30,630 nucleotides of DNA. It comes from a virus. Both the position numbers and the translations under genes were made by a program. Where the stretch lies: positions 1 to 30,630 of the IMG/VR virus record IMGVR_UViG_3300037493_005297, one strand, 5' to 3'. Below, one piece after another: positions 14,810 through 22,675 of the stretch (the first letter of the stretch is position 1; each line of letters opens with the position of its first letter). Under the pieces are notes generated by a model. It saw nothing but the letters and a program-made list of their open reading frames with translations. It had not been told where the DNA came from and did no database searches.

Positions 14810-17800
14810 ATGGCAAAGACCCAGCCGACCGGCGACCTCCGCGGCGTCCTCATCCCCGAGGCCGGCACCCTCACCGCTACCTATACGGCGACGACGCAGG
14901 CCGGGCCGCGCGCGGGGGCTGTGGTCCCCGATCAGACGACGGGCCTACTGCTCCACGCGAGCGGCACCCTCGATGACAACAGCGAGGCCGCCCAGGGCGG
15001 CACGATGGGGATCACGACGCTGACCGGCGGCAACGTCGGCACGGCCGCGGTTCGATGGGCGTTCTCGGGCGACACACTGCGGAGCTGGGATCCGCCCGTG
15101 ATGATCTCGGGCTGGGAGTACATCGACCGCTCCACGGTGGCCTCGAGGTACGTCGCGCCGCACGTCATTCGGCGCGCGTCGGACGGCCTCCCCGTCGTCG
15201 TCGTGACGAAGAACACGAATGACGTCGTCGTCAACTACGCCGACTCTCTCGGCGTCTGGACCGCTGTCACTGTCGAGGCCACCTCGGCACAGACGCGGGC
15301 GTGCCTTGTCGACCTCCCCAGCGGGCGCCTCCTCTGCCTCTACGTCGTCGCGGCCTCGTCCACGTCGACCCAGGTGCGGATGTCGTACTCCGACGACGGC
15401 GGCGCGACGTGGACGACGGGCGCGAGCTCGGCGCTAATCAACGCGATCACGGTCGCCTCGTCTGCGGTGGTCCGCATCCGCGCGGTCTACCTCGCCGGCC
15501 AGATCTCGATGCTGATTCACTACGTCGACACCGGCCTTGACAAGGTGTACCAGTATGCAAGCTCCGACGGCGGCGCCCGCTTCGTGACGCTCGGGATCGT
15601 CGGCACCTCCGACCGCGGCTATCCCGACATGGTCGTCAGCCAAGGCTTGATCTTCGTCGCGCTCCTCCGCTACGCCGCCGCCTTCTCGCCGGTCACGATT
15701 CAGCCCTGGGTGTACCGGCTGTCGTCGGCAAGCCAGCCCATCTCCTCTATCGAGGGCGTGGAGGCGGCCACCGGCGGCGGCTCCGAGGTGTTCGGCACCT
15801 ACGCCGGGACGGCGTTCACCGCGGGCGAGCTCGCGCTGCTGGCGATGGATGACGGGACGCTCTACGTCTACGGCGTCGACTTCGCGGGCACCGGCACCGG
15901 CGAGGTCATCACCCGTGTAAGCGTTGACCGTGGCGCCACCTGGGATCACAACTGGCGCAACTCGCACGGGGACGTCAACGGGACCGTGGTGCACTTCTCG
16001 GGCATCAACACAACGGCCTGGCGTGACCTGTCGGTGGCTCCCGAGCGCGGGCGCGCGGTCATGGCGCACGCCACGCTCGGCACCGTGACAGGCGACTACA
16101 CCTCGCTCGGCGCTGCCTACCTCGGCGGCTGGTCGACGGTGGGGATGCCGGCGCCGGGTAGTCAGGAGATCTGGGAAGTGGCGGGATGGGATGACACCTA
16201 CGTCCCCATCGACCTCCCCGACGACTCGGGGCCGACGTGGACGCGCAGCTTTACGGGCGCCGCGACCGAGGTGCTTGGTTCCGGTGGCGTGACCATCACC
16301 TCGACGTTCGCCGACCGCGGGCAGTACCTCGCGACGCCAGTGACCACCGGCTACGAGGCCGACGGCGTGATCCTCGAGTATGCGGTCCTCGTCACCTCGG
16401 GCACGGCGACGGCCGAGGTCCGCATCAGCGACGGCACGAACGCGTACGTCACTCGCGTCGACGCGACGACGACCGGCGTAGACCTTCGCGACGTGACGGC
16501 GGGCACGTCTATCGGCACGGTGACGGTGGATTGCACGAAGGGCGTCGTGATCCGCATCGCGGTAGCGAAGGCCGCGGGGGCGTGGTCTACCAACGTCGGC
16601 AAAGTGCGCGCGTGGGTACGCGTCGACGGGCCGTACACGGCCGGCCCGGTCAACCACGGCCCCCGCCAGGACCGCGAGTGGACCTCTATCGGCACGACGA
16701 GCGCGCTTCAGTCGGTCGCCAGCGGCACCAATCGGATCCGCTGGGGCTCCGTTACTCTGGCCTGCACCTCGACCTGGCGCTCGTTCCTCTTCACCGCGGG
16801 GCGCGAGACGGCCGGCAACAACCTCGACTCGGCGGCCGGCACCGCGCGAGGCCACCTCGTTACGCCCGCCGGTAGCCCCGTCCACCTGGTTGACGGGCTC
16901 CGCGTCAACGGCGTCGACGGGCCGACGGTGGCCGGTGACACCTTCACGACGACGGCCGACTTCAGCTATCCGATCAAGGCGATCAACCCGGCCTTCAGTC
17001 CCTCGCCGCGGCGCGTCTGGCGCTCGACGCGCGACAGCTCCGACCACGACATCGTCCTTACCGGCGTCGACCTTGGCGCCCGCTCTGGCGACCTCTACGG
17101 GTTGTACCTCGCCGGGTGCAACTGGAAGACGGCCACGCTCTACCGTGACTCCACGGCCACTAACAAGGTGTGTGACATCGACCTAAGCGCGCAGCTCACC
17201 GGCATGGACTTCGTTCGCAACCGGGGCCTCGTCTACCCGGTGTCGGGGGCGGGCATCGGGATGCCCTTCTACGCGAGCGCTCAGCGCATGGTAGGCGCTA
17301 CCGTGGAGTATGTGTCGACGCTCGCGGGAAACCCGGTGGTGGTCCGCACCGTTGCCGGCAACACCGGCGGCGCGTGGGTAGCAGCTACGGCCGTCGGCTC
17401 CTACGCGTCGACGCGCCTCGATCTGGAGAGCTACGAAACTACCGATCCAACAAGCGGCGTGCTCACGTTGCGGATGCCCTCGGCTGTCATCCTGTTTGAC
17501 GCGCTGGTTGGTACTGATACGCTAATGCTTCGCATCCCCGCCCAAGTGACACCCGACGACTACTTTCAGATCGGGACGATGATCGTCGGGCGCGTGCGCC
17601 TCTTCGGCCGCCAGTACTCTCGCGGGCGCGGGCTCACCTTCACGCCGGCCTACGAGCTCGCCGAGACGAGGAGCGGCACCAGGCGGGGCCGCGTGCTCGG
17701 GCCGACTCGGCGGGCGATGGAGATGAGCTGGGACGACGGCGTCGACACCTCGGGCCTCAACACGCCGGGGTCCGCGCCCGACTACTACGGCCTCGGCTAC

Positions 17801-18094
17801 TCGGGCGCGGACGGCCTCACGGCTATTGCTGACACCGGGCGCACGCTCGCCGGCATCATCGCCCAGACGGGCGGGGCCGTGATCCCGGTCGTCGTCCTAC
17901 CGGCCATCAAGCAACAGACGAGCGCGCCGGGGACCACGGGCATCCAGCTCCTCGATCCCGAGGCGCACCTTTATGGCCGCATCGTGACGCAGACGCTTCG
18001 GGTCGACAGTGACGCGAGCGTCCGCGGGCAGGAGCTCCGTGACCCCGGCGAGATGGTCCAGATCTCCACGGTCATCGTAGAGGAGGAGCTCTAA
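14810..18094 (+). CDS. Large tail protein with sialidase-type Asp-box propeller
   Basis: The largest gene (1094 residues) and a likely receptor-binding tail spike or tip protein. Three Asp-box motifs (S-x-D-x-G-x-x-W/F) are visible: SDDGGATW (194-201), SSDGGARF (251-258) and SVDRGATW (371-378). Their spacing in a beta-rich domain at about 100-450 suggests a BNR/sialidase-like propeller. Asp-boxes are structural turns, not catalytic residues, and I cannot confirm the Arg triad and Glu/Tyr needed for sialidase activity, so the domain may only bind glycan. The middle (about 470-800) looks like beta-sandwich modules, and the C-terminus (GRVRLFGRQYSRGRGL onward) may anchor to the baseplate. A weak AGG precedes the ATG. 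Confidence 0.72.
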   Translation: MAKTQPTGDLRGVLIPEAGTLTATYTATTQAGPRAGAVVPDQTTGLLLHASGTLDDNSEAAQGGTMGITTLTGGNVGTAAVRWAFSGDTLRSWDPPVMISGWEYIDRSTVASRYVAPHVIRRASDGLPVVVVTKNTNDVVVNYADSLGVWTAVTVEATSAQTRACLVDLPSGRLLCLYVVAASSTSTQVRMSYSDDGGATWTTGASSALINAITVASSAVVRIRAVYLAGQISMLIHYVDTGLDKVYQYASSDGGARFVTLGIVGTSDRGYPDMVVSQGLIFVALLRYAAAFSPVTIQPWVYRLSSASQPISSIEGVEAATGGGSEVFGTYAGTAFTAGELALLAMDDGTLYVYGVDFAGTGTGEVITRVSVDRGATWDHNWRNSHGDVNGTVVHFSGINTTAWRDLSVAPERGRAVMAHATLGTVTGDYTSLGAAYLGGWSTVGMPAPGSQEIWEVAGWDDTYVPIDLPDDSGPTWTRSFTGAATEVLGSGGVTITSTFADRGQYLATPVTTGYEADGVILEYAVLVTSGTATAEVRISDGTNAYVTRVDATTTGVDLRDVTAGTSIGTVTVDCTKGVVIRIAVAKAAGAWSTNVGKVRAWVRVDGPYTAGPVNHGPRQDREWTSIGTTSALQSVASGTNRIRWGSVTLACTSTWRSFLFTAGRETAGNNLDSAAGTARGHLVTPAGSPVHLVDGLRVNGVDGPTVAGDTFTTTADFSYPIKAINPAFSPSPRRVWRSTRDSSDHDIVLTGVDLGARSGDLYGLYLAGCNWKTATLYRDSTATNKVCDIDLSAQLTGMDFVRNRGLVYPVSGAGIGMPFYASAQRMVGATVEYVSTLAGNPVVVRTVAGNTGGAWVAATAVGSYASTRLDLESYETTDPTSGVLTLRMPSAVILFDALVGTDTLMLRIPAQVTPDDYFQIGTMIVGRVRLFGRQYSRGRGLTFTPAYELAETRSGTRRGRVLGPTRRAMEMSWDDGVDTSGLNTPGSAPDYYGLGYSGADGLTAIADTGRTLAGIIAQTGGAVIPVVVLPAIKQQTSAPGTTGIQLLDPEAHLYGRIVTQTLRVDSDASVRGQELRDPGEMVQISTVIVEEEL

Positions 18095-18699
18095 TGGCGA
18101 CGACGACCGTGTGTCCGGTGGCGTGGATTCAGATCGGCAGCGCTCAAGCCGACGCGTCCGTCCGCGCGCTCGTCATCTCGGCGGGCTCGGGCGTGACGTT
18201 GACGACGACGACGGCCGCGGGCGTGGCGACTACGACCATCGCGTCCTCGGGCGGCGGCGGCACCCCGGCTACCACGGTCGTCTCGGCGACCAGCTACGGG
18301 CAGGCCACCGTCGTCGGCGTCGGCACCGACTACGCGCGCGTCGATCACTCGCACGGCTCGCCCGCGCTCGGCACGTCGGGGGCGACGGCGTGCGCCGGCA
18401 ACGACGCGCGCCTCGCTGACTCGCGCGCTCCGACTGGCGCGGCGTCGGGTGACCTCGGCGGCACCTACCCATCGCCGACGGTGACCCAGGCGCGCGGCCT
18501 TCGTGAAACGAGCGGGCCGACGACGCTCACCCTCGGCGCCGTGTCCGACGGGCAGATGCTGAAGCGCTCGGGCTCTACCATCGTCGGCGCGTGGCTCGCC
18601 CTCGCGCTCGTCGTCTCACAGGACGGCGCCTATGTCGCGCTCGAAGGGCTCTCCATCGCCTACCCCAACATCATCACCTCGGCAGGTACCGTCGTATGA
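18094..18699 (+). CDS. Short tail fibre protein
   Basis: A 201-residue protein starting at an ATG that overlaps the previous TAA, with AGGAGG at 18081-18086. Fibre-type motifs are clear: DHSHGSP (84-90), NDARLADSRAPTG (103-115) and GDLGGTYPSPTV (119-130). The last two are common in phage fibre and tail-collar proteins and form short linker and trimerisation modules. The N-terminal half is Thr/Ala/Val-rich. It probably attaches to the large tail protein encoded immediately upstream. Its stop overlaps the start of the next fibre-region gene. Confidence 0.75.
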   Translation: MATTTVCPVAWIQIGSAQADASVRALVISAGSGVTLTTTTAAGVATTTIASSGGGGTPATTVVSATSYGQATVVGVGTDYARVDHSHGSPALGTSGATACAGNDARLADSRAPTGAASGDLGGTYPSPTVTQARGLRETSGPTTLTLGAVSDGQMLKRSGSTIVGAWLALALVVSQDGAYVALEGLSIAYPNIITSAGTVV

Positions 18700-19670
18700 G
18701 CCTCGCCCCTCTCGCATGGCGCTACGTCGGCGCCCAAGCGTTTGCCTCTGCTACCGTGGCCTCTGCCCTTGACGCCCTGTTTACCCTCGGCGGCGCGGTG
18801 ACCTACGACGACGCGACGACGCGGACGCCGGGCTCGGGCTCGGCGTGGACGTGGTCGCGCTACCAGAACGCGGGCACGACTGAGGCCTGCTACGCGACGC
18901 CGCCGACCGATACCCTCGGGCTCCGCATCATCCTCGCCGGTGCAGCCGCGCCCCCCTCGCCGGTGCAGACGATGGCTGTGCCCGATGTCGCCGCCGCCGG
19001 CACGATGCACTGCAACGTCGTCAAGAACGCCGGATCGTTCGCGACGTGGAACGCGGCGTCTCCGTTCACGTCGGGGCAGACGTTCGGCTACTGGCGCGCG
19101 TGGGCCTCGGCCTCCGGGGCCGGCACCGTCCGACTGTACGAGGGGACCGAGGCGGTCCTCGTGTTGATCTCGACGGGCGGCGGCAACATTTACGCCGTGA
19201 TCCTCGGGGCGCTCCTCGACTCCGAGAGTCCCGACGTGACGAGCGACGCCGAGAGCGACGGCAAGCTCTACGGGATGATCACGACGGGTCCGACAAACGT
19301 CATCAATAGCTCGATGAACACGGCCGCCGCGTTCCTCGACCATTCGGCGACCAACAGTCAGAACCACGCCGGCATCTTTACGCCGGGGGGGAGCGCGCTT
19401 CTCACGATGAACCGCCGCGCCCCGGCCAACGCGGCGTTGACGACGACGTCGCTCAAGACGCGCTCAGGTCGATACGTCCGCGCCCCCTACGACTACCGTT
19501 CGACGGCCGGCGCACCCAACGACGTGTCACTTGGCCGCCTCCGGGAGATCAGCATGTTCGCGGACGGGAAAACAGGGACGCGGTTGGTGTCAGGCGCGAC
19601 GACCATCGGATACCTCGTCAGTGGATCGACGTCGGCCGACCAGGACGCCGTCATCTTGGCGCACGCGTGA
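18696..19670 (+). CDS. Putative virion tail/fibre protein
   Basis: A 324-residue protein; the ATG at 18696 overlaps the previous TGA, and an upstream in-frame extension is a shadow. Its composition is that of an exposed structural protein: rich in Thr, Ser, Ala and Gly, low in charge, and beta-rich (TFGYWRAWASASGAGTVRLY). The part NSSMNTAAAFLDHSATNSQN onward may be a lectin-like or receptor-contact region. No family motif is recognised. Placed after the short fibre gene and before lysis, it is probably a tail tip or fibre accessory protein. Confidence 0.65.
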   Translation: MSLAPLAWRYVGAQAFASATVASALDALFTLGGAVTYDDATTRTPGSGSAWTWSRYQNAGTTEACYATPPTDTLGLRIILAGAAAPPSPVQTMAVPDVAAAGTMHCNVVKNAGSFATWNAASPFTSGQTFGYWRAWASASGAGTVRLYEGTEAVLVLISTGGGNIYAVILGALLDSESPDVTSDAESDGKLYGMITTGPTNVINSSMNTAAAFLDHSATNSQNHAGIFTPGGSALLTMNRRAPANAALTTTSLKTRSGRYVRAPYDYRSTAGAPNDVSLGRLREISMFADGKTGTRLVSGATTIGYLVSGSTSADQDAVILAHA

Positions 19671-19870
19671 GCCCCGCCGTCGCCTGGGTCGCCGCCGCCG
19701 CCGCCGAGGGGCACACGCCCGCGCGCATCGAGGCGCCGCTCGTCCATCACGCGGACCTCACCGCCGCCGGCTACGCGCCGGAGCCGGCTCGCCTCGACTG
19801 CCCGGGGCACATCGTCGTCACGGACGCAGCCGGCGCCGAGTGGGCGGCCAACCTGCCCGAGACGTGGTAG
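19667..19870 (+). CDS. Small hypothetical protein (67 aa)
   Basis: Starts at a GTG overlapping the previous TGA and ends 22 bases before the next ATG. The product (MSPAVAWVAAAAAEGHTPAR and so on) is Ala-rich with a hydrophobic start, then HHADLTAAGYAPEPARLDCP and a short beta-like end. I recognise no family. Coupled translation with the tail gene suggests a minor virion or lysis-associated role. Confidence 0.6.
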   Translation: MSPAVAWVAAAAAEGHTPARIEAPLVHHADLTAAGYAPEPARLDCPGHIVVTDAAGAEWAANLPETW

Positions 19871-19892
19871 GCTCGCGTGTGTGAGGGTGACT

Positions 19893-20204
19893 ATGCCTAA
19901 CGACGCGCCAAGCTGGTACTCCAAGGCTTTCAAAGTCGAGGGGCCGTCGGGCATCCTTGCGATCCTCCTGACCAGTGGGCTCCTCGGCGTCGGCGCGGCC
20001 GGTGGCGTCGAGCACTTCTCCCAGCCCGCGGACATGGCGGCGGTTGACGCGCGCGTAGATGCGCGCATGGGCGCCGTGATCGAGCAGATGCGCCGCGAGG
20101 CCGCCAGCGCAGCCGAGGCGAGCGAGGCGCTGTCGGGCGCGCGGTACGATGAGATCCTTCGCCGCCTCGACCGGATCGAGCGGCGACTGGACACCACGCC
20201 TTGA
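19893..20204 (+). CDS. Putative holin: one TM segment plus coiled coil
   Basis: A 103-residue protein with one clear transmembrane stretch at about 17-38 (GPSGILAILLTSGLLGVGAAGG), followed by an amphipathic, probably coiled-coil, C-terminal half (REAASAAEASEALSGARYDE, LDRIERRLD). I chose the ATG at 19893, with GAGG 6 bases upstream; an in-frame GTG at 19881 is possible. It lies immediately upstream of the endolysin, whose TTG overlaps its TGA, so a holin role (timed inner-membrane pore) is the best reading. A single-TM protein could also be a spanin-like or antiholin protein. Confidence 0.6.
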   Translation: MPNDAPSWYSKAFKVEGPSGILAILLTSGLLGVGAAGGVEHFSQPADMAAVDARVDARMGAVIEQMRREAASAAEASEALSGARYDEILRRLDRIERRLDTTP

Positions 20205-20641
20205 GCCTCTCTCCGCACTTCTCGCTTGCCGAGCTCACGCGCACGGGCACCGGCATCGCCAACGACCCGGCGCCGTCGCAGGTGGCGGCCCTGACGAGCC
20301 TGTGCCTCCACGTCCTCGAACCGATCCGCGCGCTCCTCGGCGTGCCCCTCCGCGTCACCTCGGGCTTCCGGTCCTCTGCCGTCAACGCGGCGATCAAGGG
20401 GGCCGCTGGGTCGCAACACCTCAAGGGCGAGGCCGCCGACATCGTCCCCGTTGGGATGGACGTAGAGGTGGCCATGGGCCGTATCGTCGCCTCCAAGCTC
20501 CCCGTCGACCAGCTCATCGTCTACCCGCGCGGGGGCTTCCTCCACGTCTCGCACTCTTCGCAACGGGTCCAGCGCGGCGAGCTCCTCCGCAGCGCGGCAC
20601 CAGGTGGTAGCGGCGGGCCCTACTCTCGCTGGACGCCGTGA
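20201..20641 (+). CDS. Endolysin: M15 family zinc peptidase
   Basis: A 146-residue peptidase of the M15A type (D-Ala-D-Ala carboxypeptidase or L-Ala-D-Glu endopeptidase) that cleaves peptidoglycan stem peptides at lysis. The signature SGFRS (54-58) is followed by SQHLKGEAADI (71-81), giving zinc ligands H73 and D80, and FLHVSH (113-118) with H115 as the third ligand. The TTG start overlaps the holin-candidate stop; translational coupling would delay endolysin until the holin is made. There is no signal peptide and no separate cell-wall-binding domain, so export must depend on the holin. Confidence 0.88.
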   Translation: MSLSPHFSLAELTRTGTGIANDPAPSQVAALTSLCLHVLEPIRALLGVPLRVTSGFRSSAVNAAIKGAAGSQHLKGEAADIVPVGMDVEVAMGRIVASKLPVDQLIVYPRGGFLHVSHSSQRVQRGELLRSAAPGGSGGPYSRWTP

Positions 20642-20793
20642 CCGAGCGCGAGCGCATCGCCCGGGAGATGCCGCTCGACCGTGTCCAGCTCGAGGCCCTC
20701 GCCGTCGACGCGCGAGCTCGGGCGCACGCCTCGCGCCTGGAGCGCGTGAGACGCGAGCGCGAGACGCGGGCCGCCGATCACTGGGCCGATTAG
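20638..20793 (+). CDS. Small basic-acidic helical protein (51 aa)
   Basis: A 51-residue frame whose GTG overlaps the endolysin TGA. It reads MTERERIAREMPLDRVQLEA followed by a run of Arg/Glu-rich helix and ends RAADHWAD. There is no membrane segment or lipobox, so it does not look like a spanin. Coupling to the endolysin and fit between neighbours are the only support for its being a gene; its function is unknown. Confidence 0.5.
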   Translation: MTERERIAREMPLDRVQLEALAVDARARAHASRLERVRRERETRAADHWAD

Positions 20794-20817
20794 GCTCTCT
20801 CACCCTCGAGGCCCACG

Positions 20818-21153
20818 ATGCCGACGGTGTCTCTGACCACGCTCCCCACGATCCCCTACGTCTACTCGGCGACGACGACGGCCACCGCCAACAAGTGCCA
20901 AATCATCACGCTCCCAGCCGGCACCCTTGGCTTGACCCTCCACAATCGCGACAAGTCTACGAAGTCCCTTCGTCTTTCGTTCGCGACGGACCTCGTCCAG
21001 GACGGCAACGCGCCGGCCGTGTACTTCACGGTTGACGATCCGGTCCTGCTCGACCTCGGCCCCGCCGCTCGCGTCGGTTTCCCGGCGCCGACGCAGCTTG
21101 CGCTGTTCAGTGACTCGGCGTCCGTGAACTACGAACTGTTGTTTCGCCCGTGA
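20818..21153 (+). CDS. Hypothetical beta-rich protein (111 aa)
   Basis: A 111-residue protein beginning PTVSLTTLPTIPYVYSATTT with a strongly beta-rich sequence (NKCQIITLPAGTLGLTLHNR, LSFATDLVQDG, NYELLFRP). GAGG precedes the ATG. It resembles small virion proteins such as decoration or fibre-associated proteins in composition, but lies after the lysis genes and matches no family I know. Its TGA overlaps the GTG of the last rightward gene. Confidence 0.62.
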   Translation: MPTVSLTTLPTIPYVYSATTTATANKCQIITLPAGTLGLTLHNRDKSTKSLRLSFATDLVQDGNAPAVYFTVDDPVLLDLGPAARVGFPAPTQLALFSDSASVNYELLFRP

Positions 21154-21404
21154 GCGTTGATGAAGTCACCACCCTCGGCCGCTCGCTTGAGCGCCTCGCC
21201 GTCGACCTGCTCCACGCGCTCCGCGATGGCGTCCTGTCGGCTGACGAGCTGGTGCGTCTCGGCTGTGACGTGCCGGCCGTGGTCAAGGCCGCGGCCGACC
21301 TCGCGCGCCCCGACGACGACACGCGAGCCCAGCGCATCAAGGCGGCCCGCGACGTGCGCGTAGCCGCCCGACGTGCGCTCATGCAGGCGCGTCCTCGAGG
21401 CTGA
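21150..21404 (+). CDS. Hypothetical helical protein (84 aa), last of the late operon
   Basis: An 84-residue, mostly helical protein (SLERLAVDLLHALRDGVLSA, TRAQRIKAARDVRVAARRAL) starting at a GTG overlapping the previous stop. It ends tail-to-tail with the leftward gene at 21379, overlapping it by 26 bases with no visible terminator between. Function unknown; the amphipathic helices would suit a small virion or regulatory protein. Confidence 0.6.
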   Translation: MSVDEVTTLGRSLERLAVDLLHALRDGVLSADELVRLGCDVPAVVKAAADLARPDDDTRAQRIKAARDVRVAARRALMQARPRG

Positions 21405-21747
21405 GCAGCGCGTGGGCGACGGCCTCGCCGAGGGGGAAGTCGACGAACGCGGCGCGGGTATGCCAACCGCCGGCGACGACATCCACCAGGCGCACCTCCG
21501 CGTGACGCGTGCGCCAGTCGTCCTCGATCTCGACAACAACGAAGCGGGCGCGGGCGGCGGTGAGCAGGAGGGAGAGCAGCGCCCCGGCCGTCGCGGGGTC
21601 AAGCAAGTCGGGACGGTCGACGGGGAACATGAAGCGCTCGTAGCTTTCGGTCACCCTGAAGCCCTGGTCCACCTTCATGCCCGGCATCCAGCGGAACGCC
21701 GCGGACGTGACGAGGCGGCGGGAGAGGGCGGTCTGAGCCTCGGTCAT
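21379..21747 (-). CDS. WMPGM-type hypothetical protein, paralogue A (122 aa)
   Basis: A 122-residue protein, last in the leftward operon. It starts MTEAQTALSRRLV and carries FRWMPGM, both nearly identical to the paralogue encoded just upstream at 21744-22109. The middle contains DPATAGALLSLLLTAARARF, aligning with DAATVGCLLALVREAYGDPW in the paralogue, and it ends in an acidic LLSLEDAPA-like tail. I chose the ATG at 21747, which overlaps the upstream TGA; a longer frame to 21864 lacks support. Small, often tandem WMPGM proteins occur in phage early regions without known function. Confidence 0.7.
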   Translation of the reverse strand: MTEAQTALSRRLVTSAAFRWMPGMKVDQGFRVTESYERFMFPVDRPDLLDPATAGALLSLLLTAARARFVVVEIEDDWRTRHAEVRLVDVVAGGWHTRAAFVDFPLGEAVAHALLSLEDAPA

Positions 21748-22109
21748 GGCGCACTCTCCAACGCGGCTACCAGCGCCTCGGCTTCGGTATTGCTCCAAGC
21801 AGCACCAGAAGCAGTCACTACATACCAGAGCACTTCCTCTGGGTCTACGCGCGCATATAGCCACGGGTCACCGTATGCCTCCCGCACCAACGCGAGCAGA
21901 CACCCCACCGTGGCGGCATCGGTGACGTCGGGGATGACACGCCACGCCGCATAGTCCCAGGTGTCGCCACCGTCGGGGACGCGGCCCTCCATGCGGAGGT
22001 GGTCGCGCCGAGTCGGCGGGGTAGCGCGCAAACGCAGCATCCCCGGCATCCACCGCCAGCCCTTGCAGGCGACGACGCGGCGGGAGAGGGCGGTTTGAGC
22101 TTCGGTCAT
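21744..22109 (-). CDS. WMPGM-type hypothetical protein, paralogue B (121 aa)
   Basis: A 121-residue protein beginning MTEAQTALSRRVV with WRWMPGM and, later, VTDAATVGCLLALVREAYGD. It ends TEAEALVAALESAP. It shares its first 13 residues (one substitution), the WMPGM motif and the hydrophobic helix with the gene downstream, and the DNA at the two starts is near-identical (31 of 33 bases), so the pair arose by tandem duplication. Its ATG overlaps the TGA of the upstream gene. Role unknown. Confidence 0.72.
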   Translation of the reverse strand: MTEAQTALSRRVVACKGWRWMPGMLRLRATPPTRRDHLRMEGRVPDGGDTWDYAAWRVIPDVTDAATVGCLLALVREAYGDPWLYARVDPEEVLWYVVTASGAAWSNTEAEALVAALESAP

Positions 22110-22675
22110 TTCGTCTCCTCGCGACGGTGCTCGCCGTTCTCAATGGCGTCCGCCACGCCGGCGTACACGTCTTCATGCGCTCCCCACCATCGGGCGTCCG
22201 TAGCCACCCGCCGGATCCACGCCACCACGGCGGCGCGTTCCTCCTGGGTCGCGAGCTCCATGATGCGCGGCACCGCAAGGGCCACGGCGTCGAGGCTTTC
22301 GATCAGCGGCGCGCTGAGGAGCGCATCACGCACCGCGCGGCCTTCGCCAGCGAGGACGGCGCGAAGGGCTTTCAGCTCGGCGAGCTCGCGGAGCACCTCG
22401 GCGTCGTCGTGTACCTCGAGGAGGCCGAGCTCCTCACGGATGGCCTCAACGAGGTCGCGGAGCTGGTCACGCTCGGCGGCGAGGGAGCGCACGGCGTCCC
22501 CTTCCTCGAGCTGGTCGTCCGCGTCCACGCCGGCCTCGTCCAAGGCGGCGAGCACGTCGCGTAGGCGAGCCTCGAAGCCCTCGGCCGCGCGTTCCTCCTG
22601 GGTCGCGAGTTCCATGATGCGCGGCACCGCAAGGGCCACGGCGTCGAGGCTTTCGATCAGCAACGACGTGCTCAC
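22106..22675 (-). CDS. Hypothetical protein with internal 26-residue duplication (189 aa)
   Basis: A 189-residue, strongly helical protein containing the same 26-residue segment twice (6-31 and 124-149), starting LIESLDAVALAV and ending TQEERAA. Between the copies lies a Glu/Leu-rich coiled-coil region (about 40-115), and the C-terminus has VVAWIRRVATDARWWGAHED. The gene seems to be a fusion produced by duplication of a shorter gene's beginning. It starts with a GTG overlapping the upstream stop. No function is recognised. Confidence 0.72.
   Translation of the reverse strand: MSTSLLIESLDAVALAVPRIMELATQEERAAEGFEARLRDVLAALDEAGVDADDQLEEGDAVRSLAAERDQLRDLVEAIREELGLLEVHDDAEVLRELAELKALRAVLAGEGRAVRDALLSAPLIESLDAVALAVPRIMELATQEERAAVVAWIRRVATDARWWGAHEDVYAGVADAIENGEHRREETK
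22233..22307. repeat. 75-bp direct repeat, copy 1
   Basis: Bases 22233-22307 are identical to 22587-22661 except for one C/T difference. The two copies are 354 bases (118 codons) apart and both are read in frame within the gene at 22106-22675. Near-identity at silent positions implies a recent duplication. Confidence 0.92.
22587..22661. repeat. 75-bp direct repeat, copy 2
   Basis: Second copy of the 75-bp repeat, beginning 354 bases after the first. It encodes the N-terminal version of the duplicated protein segment. Recombination between the copies would delete 354 bases and leave an in-frame shorter gene. Confidence 0.92.

Noticed and set aside
15434-17047. 537-residue minus-strand frame inside the large tail gene
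   Set aside because: The plus-strand protein has Asp-box motifs and operon fit; this frame shows the low-complexity Arg/Val composition of a GC-driven shadow.
21373-21954. 193-residue plus-strand frame over the WMPGM genes
   Set aside because: The minus-strand pair are paralogues with conserved starts and coupled overlaps, so the plus frame is a shadow.
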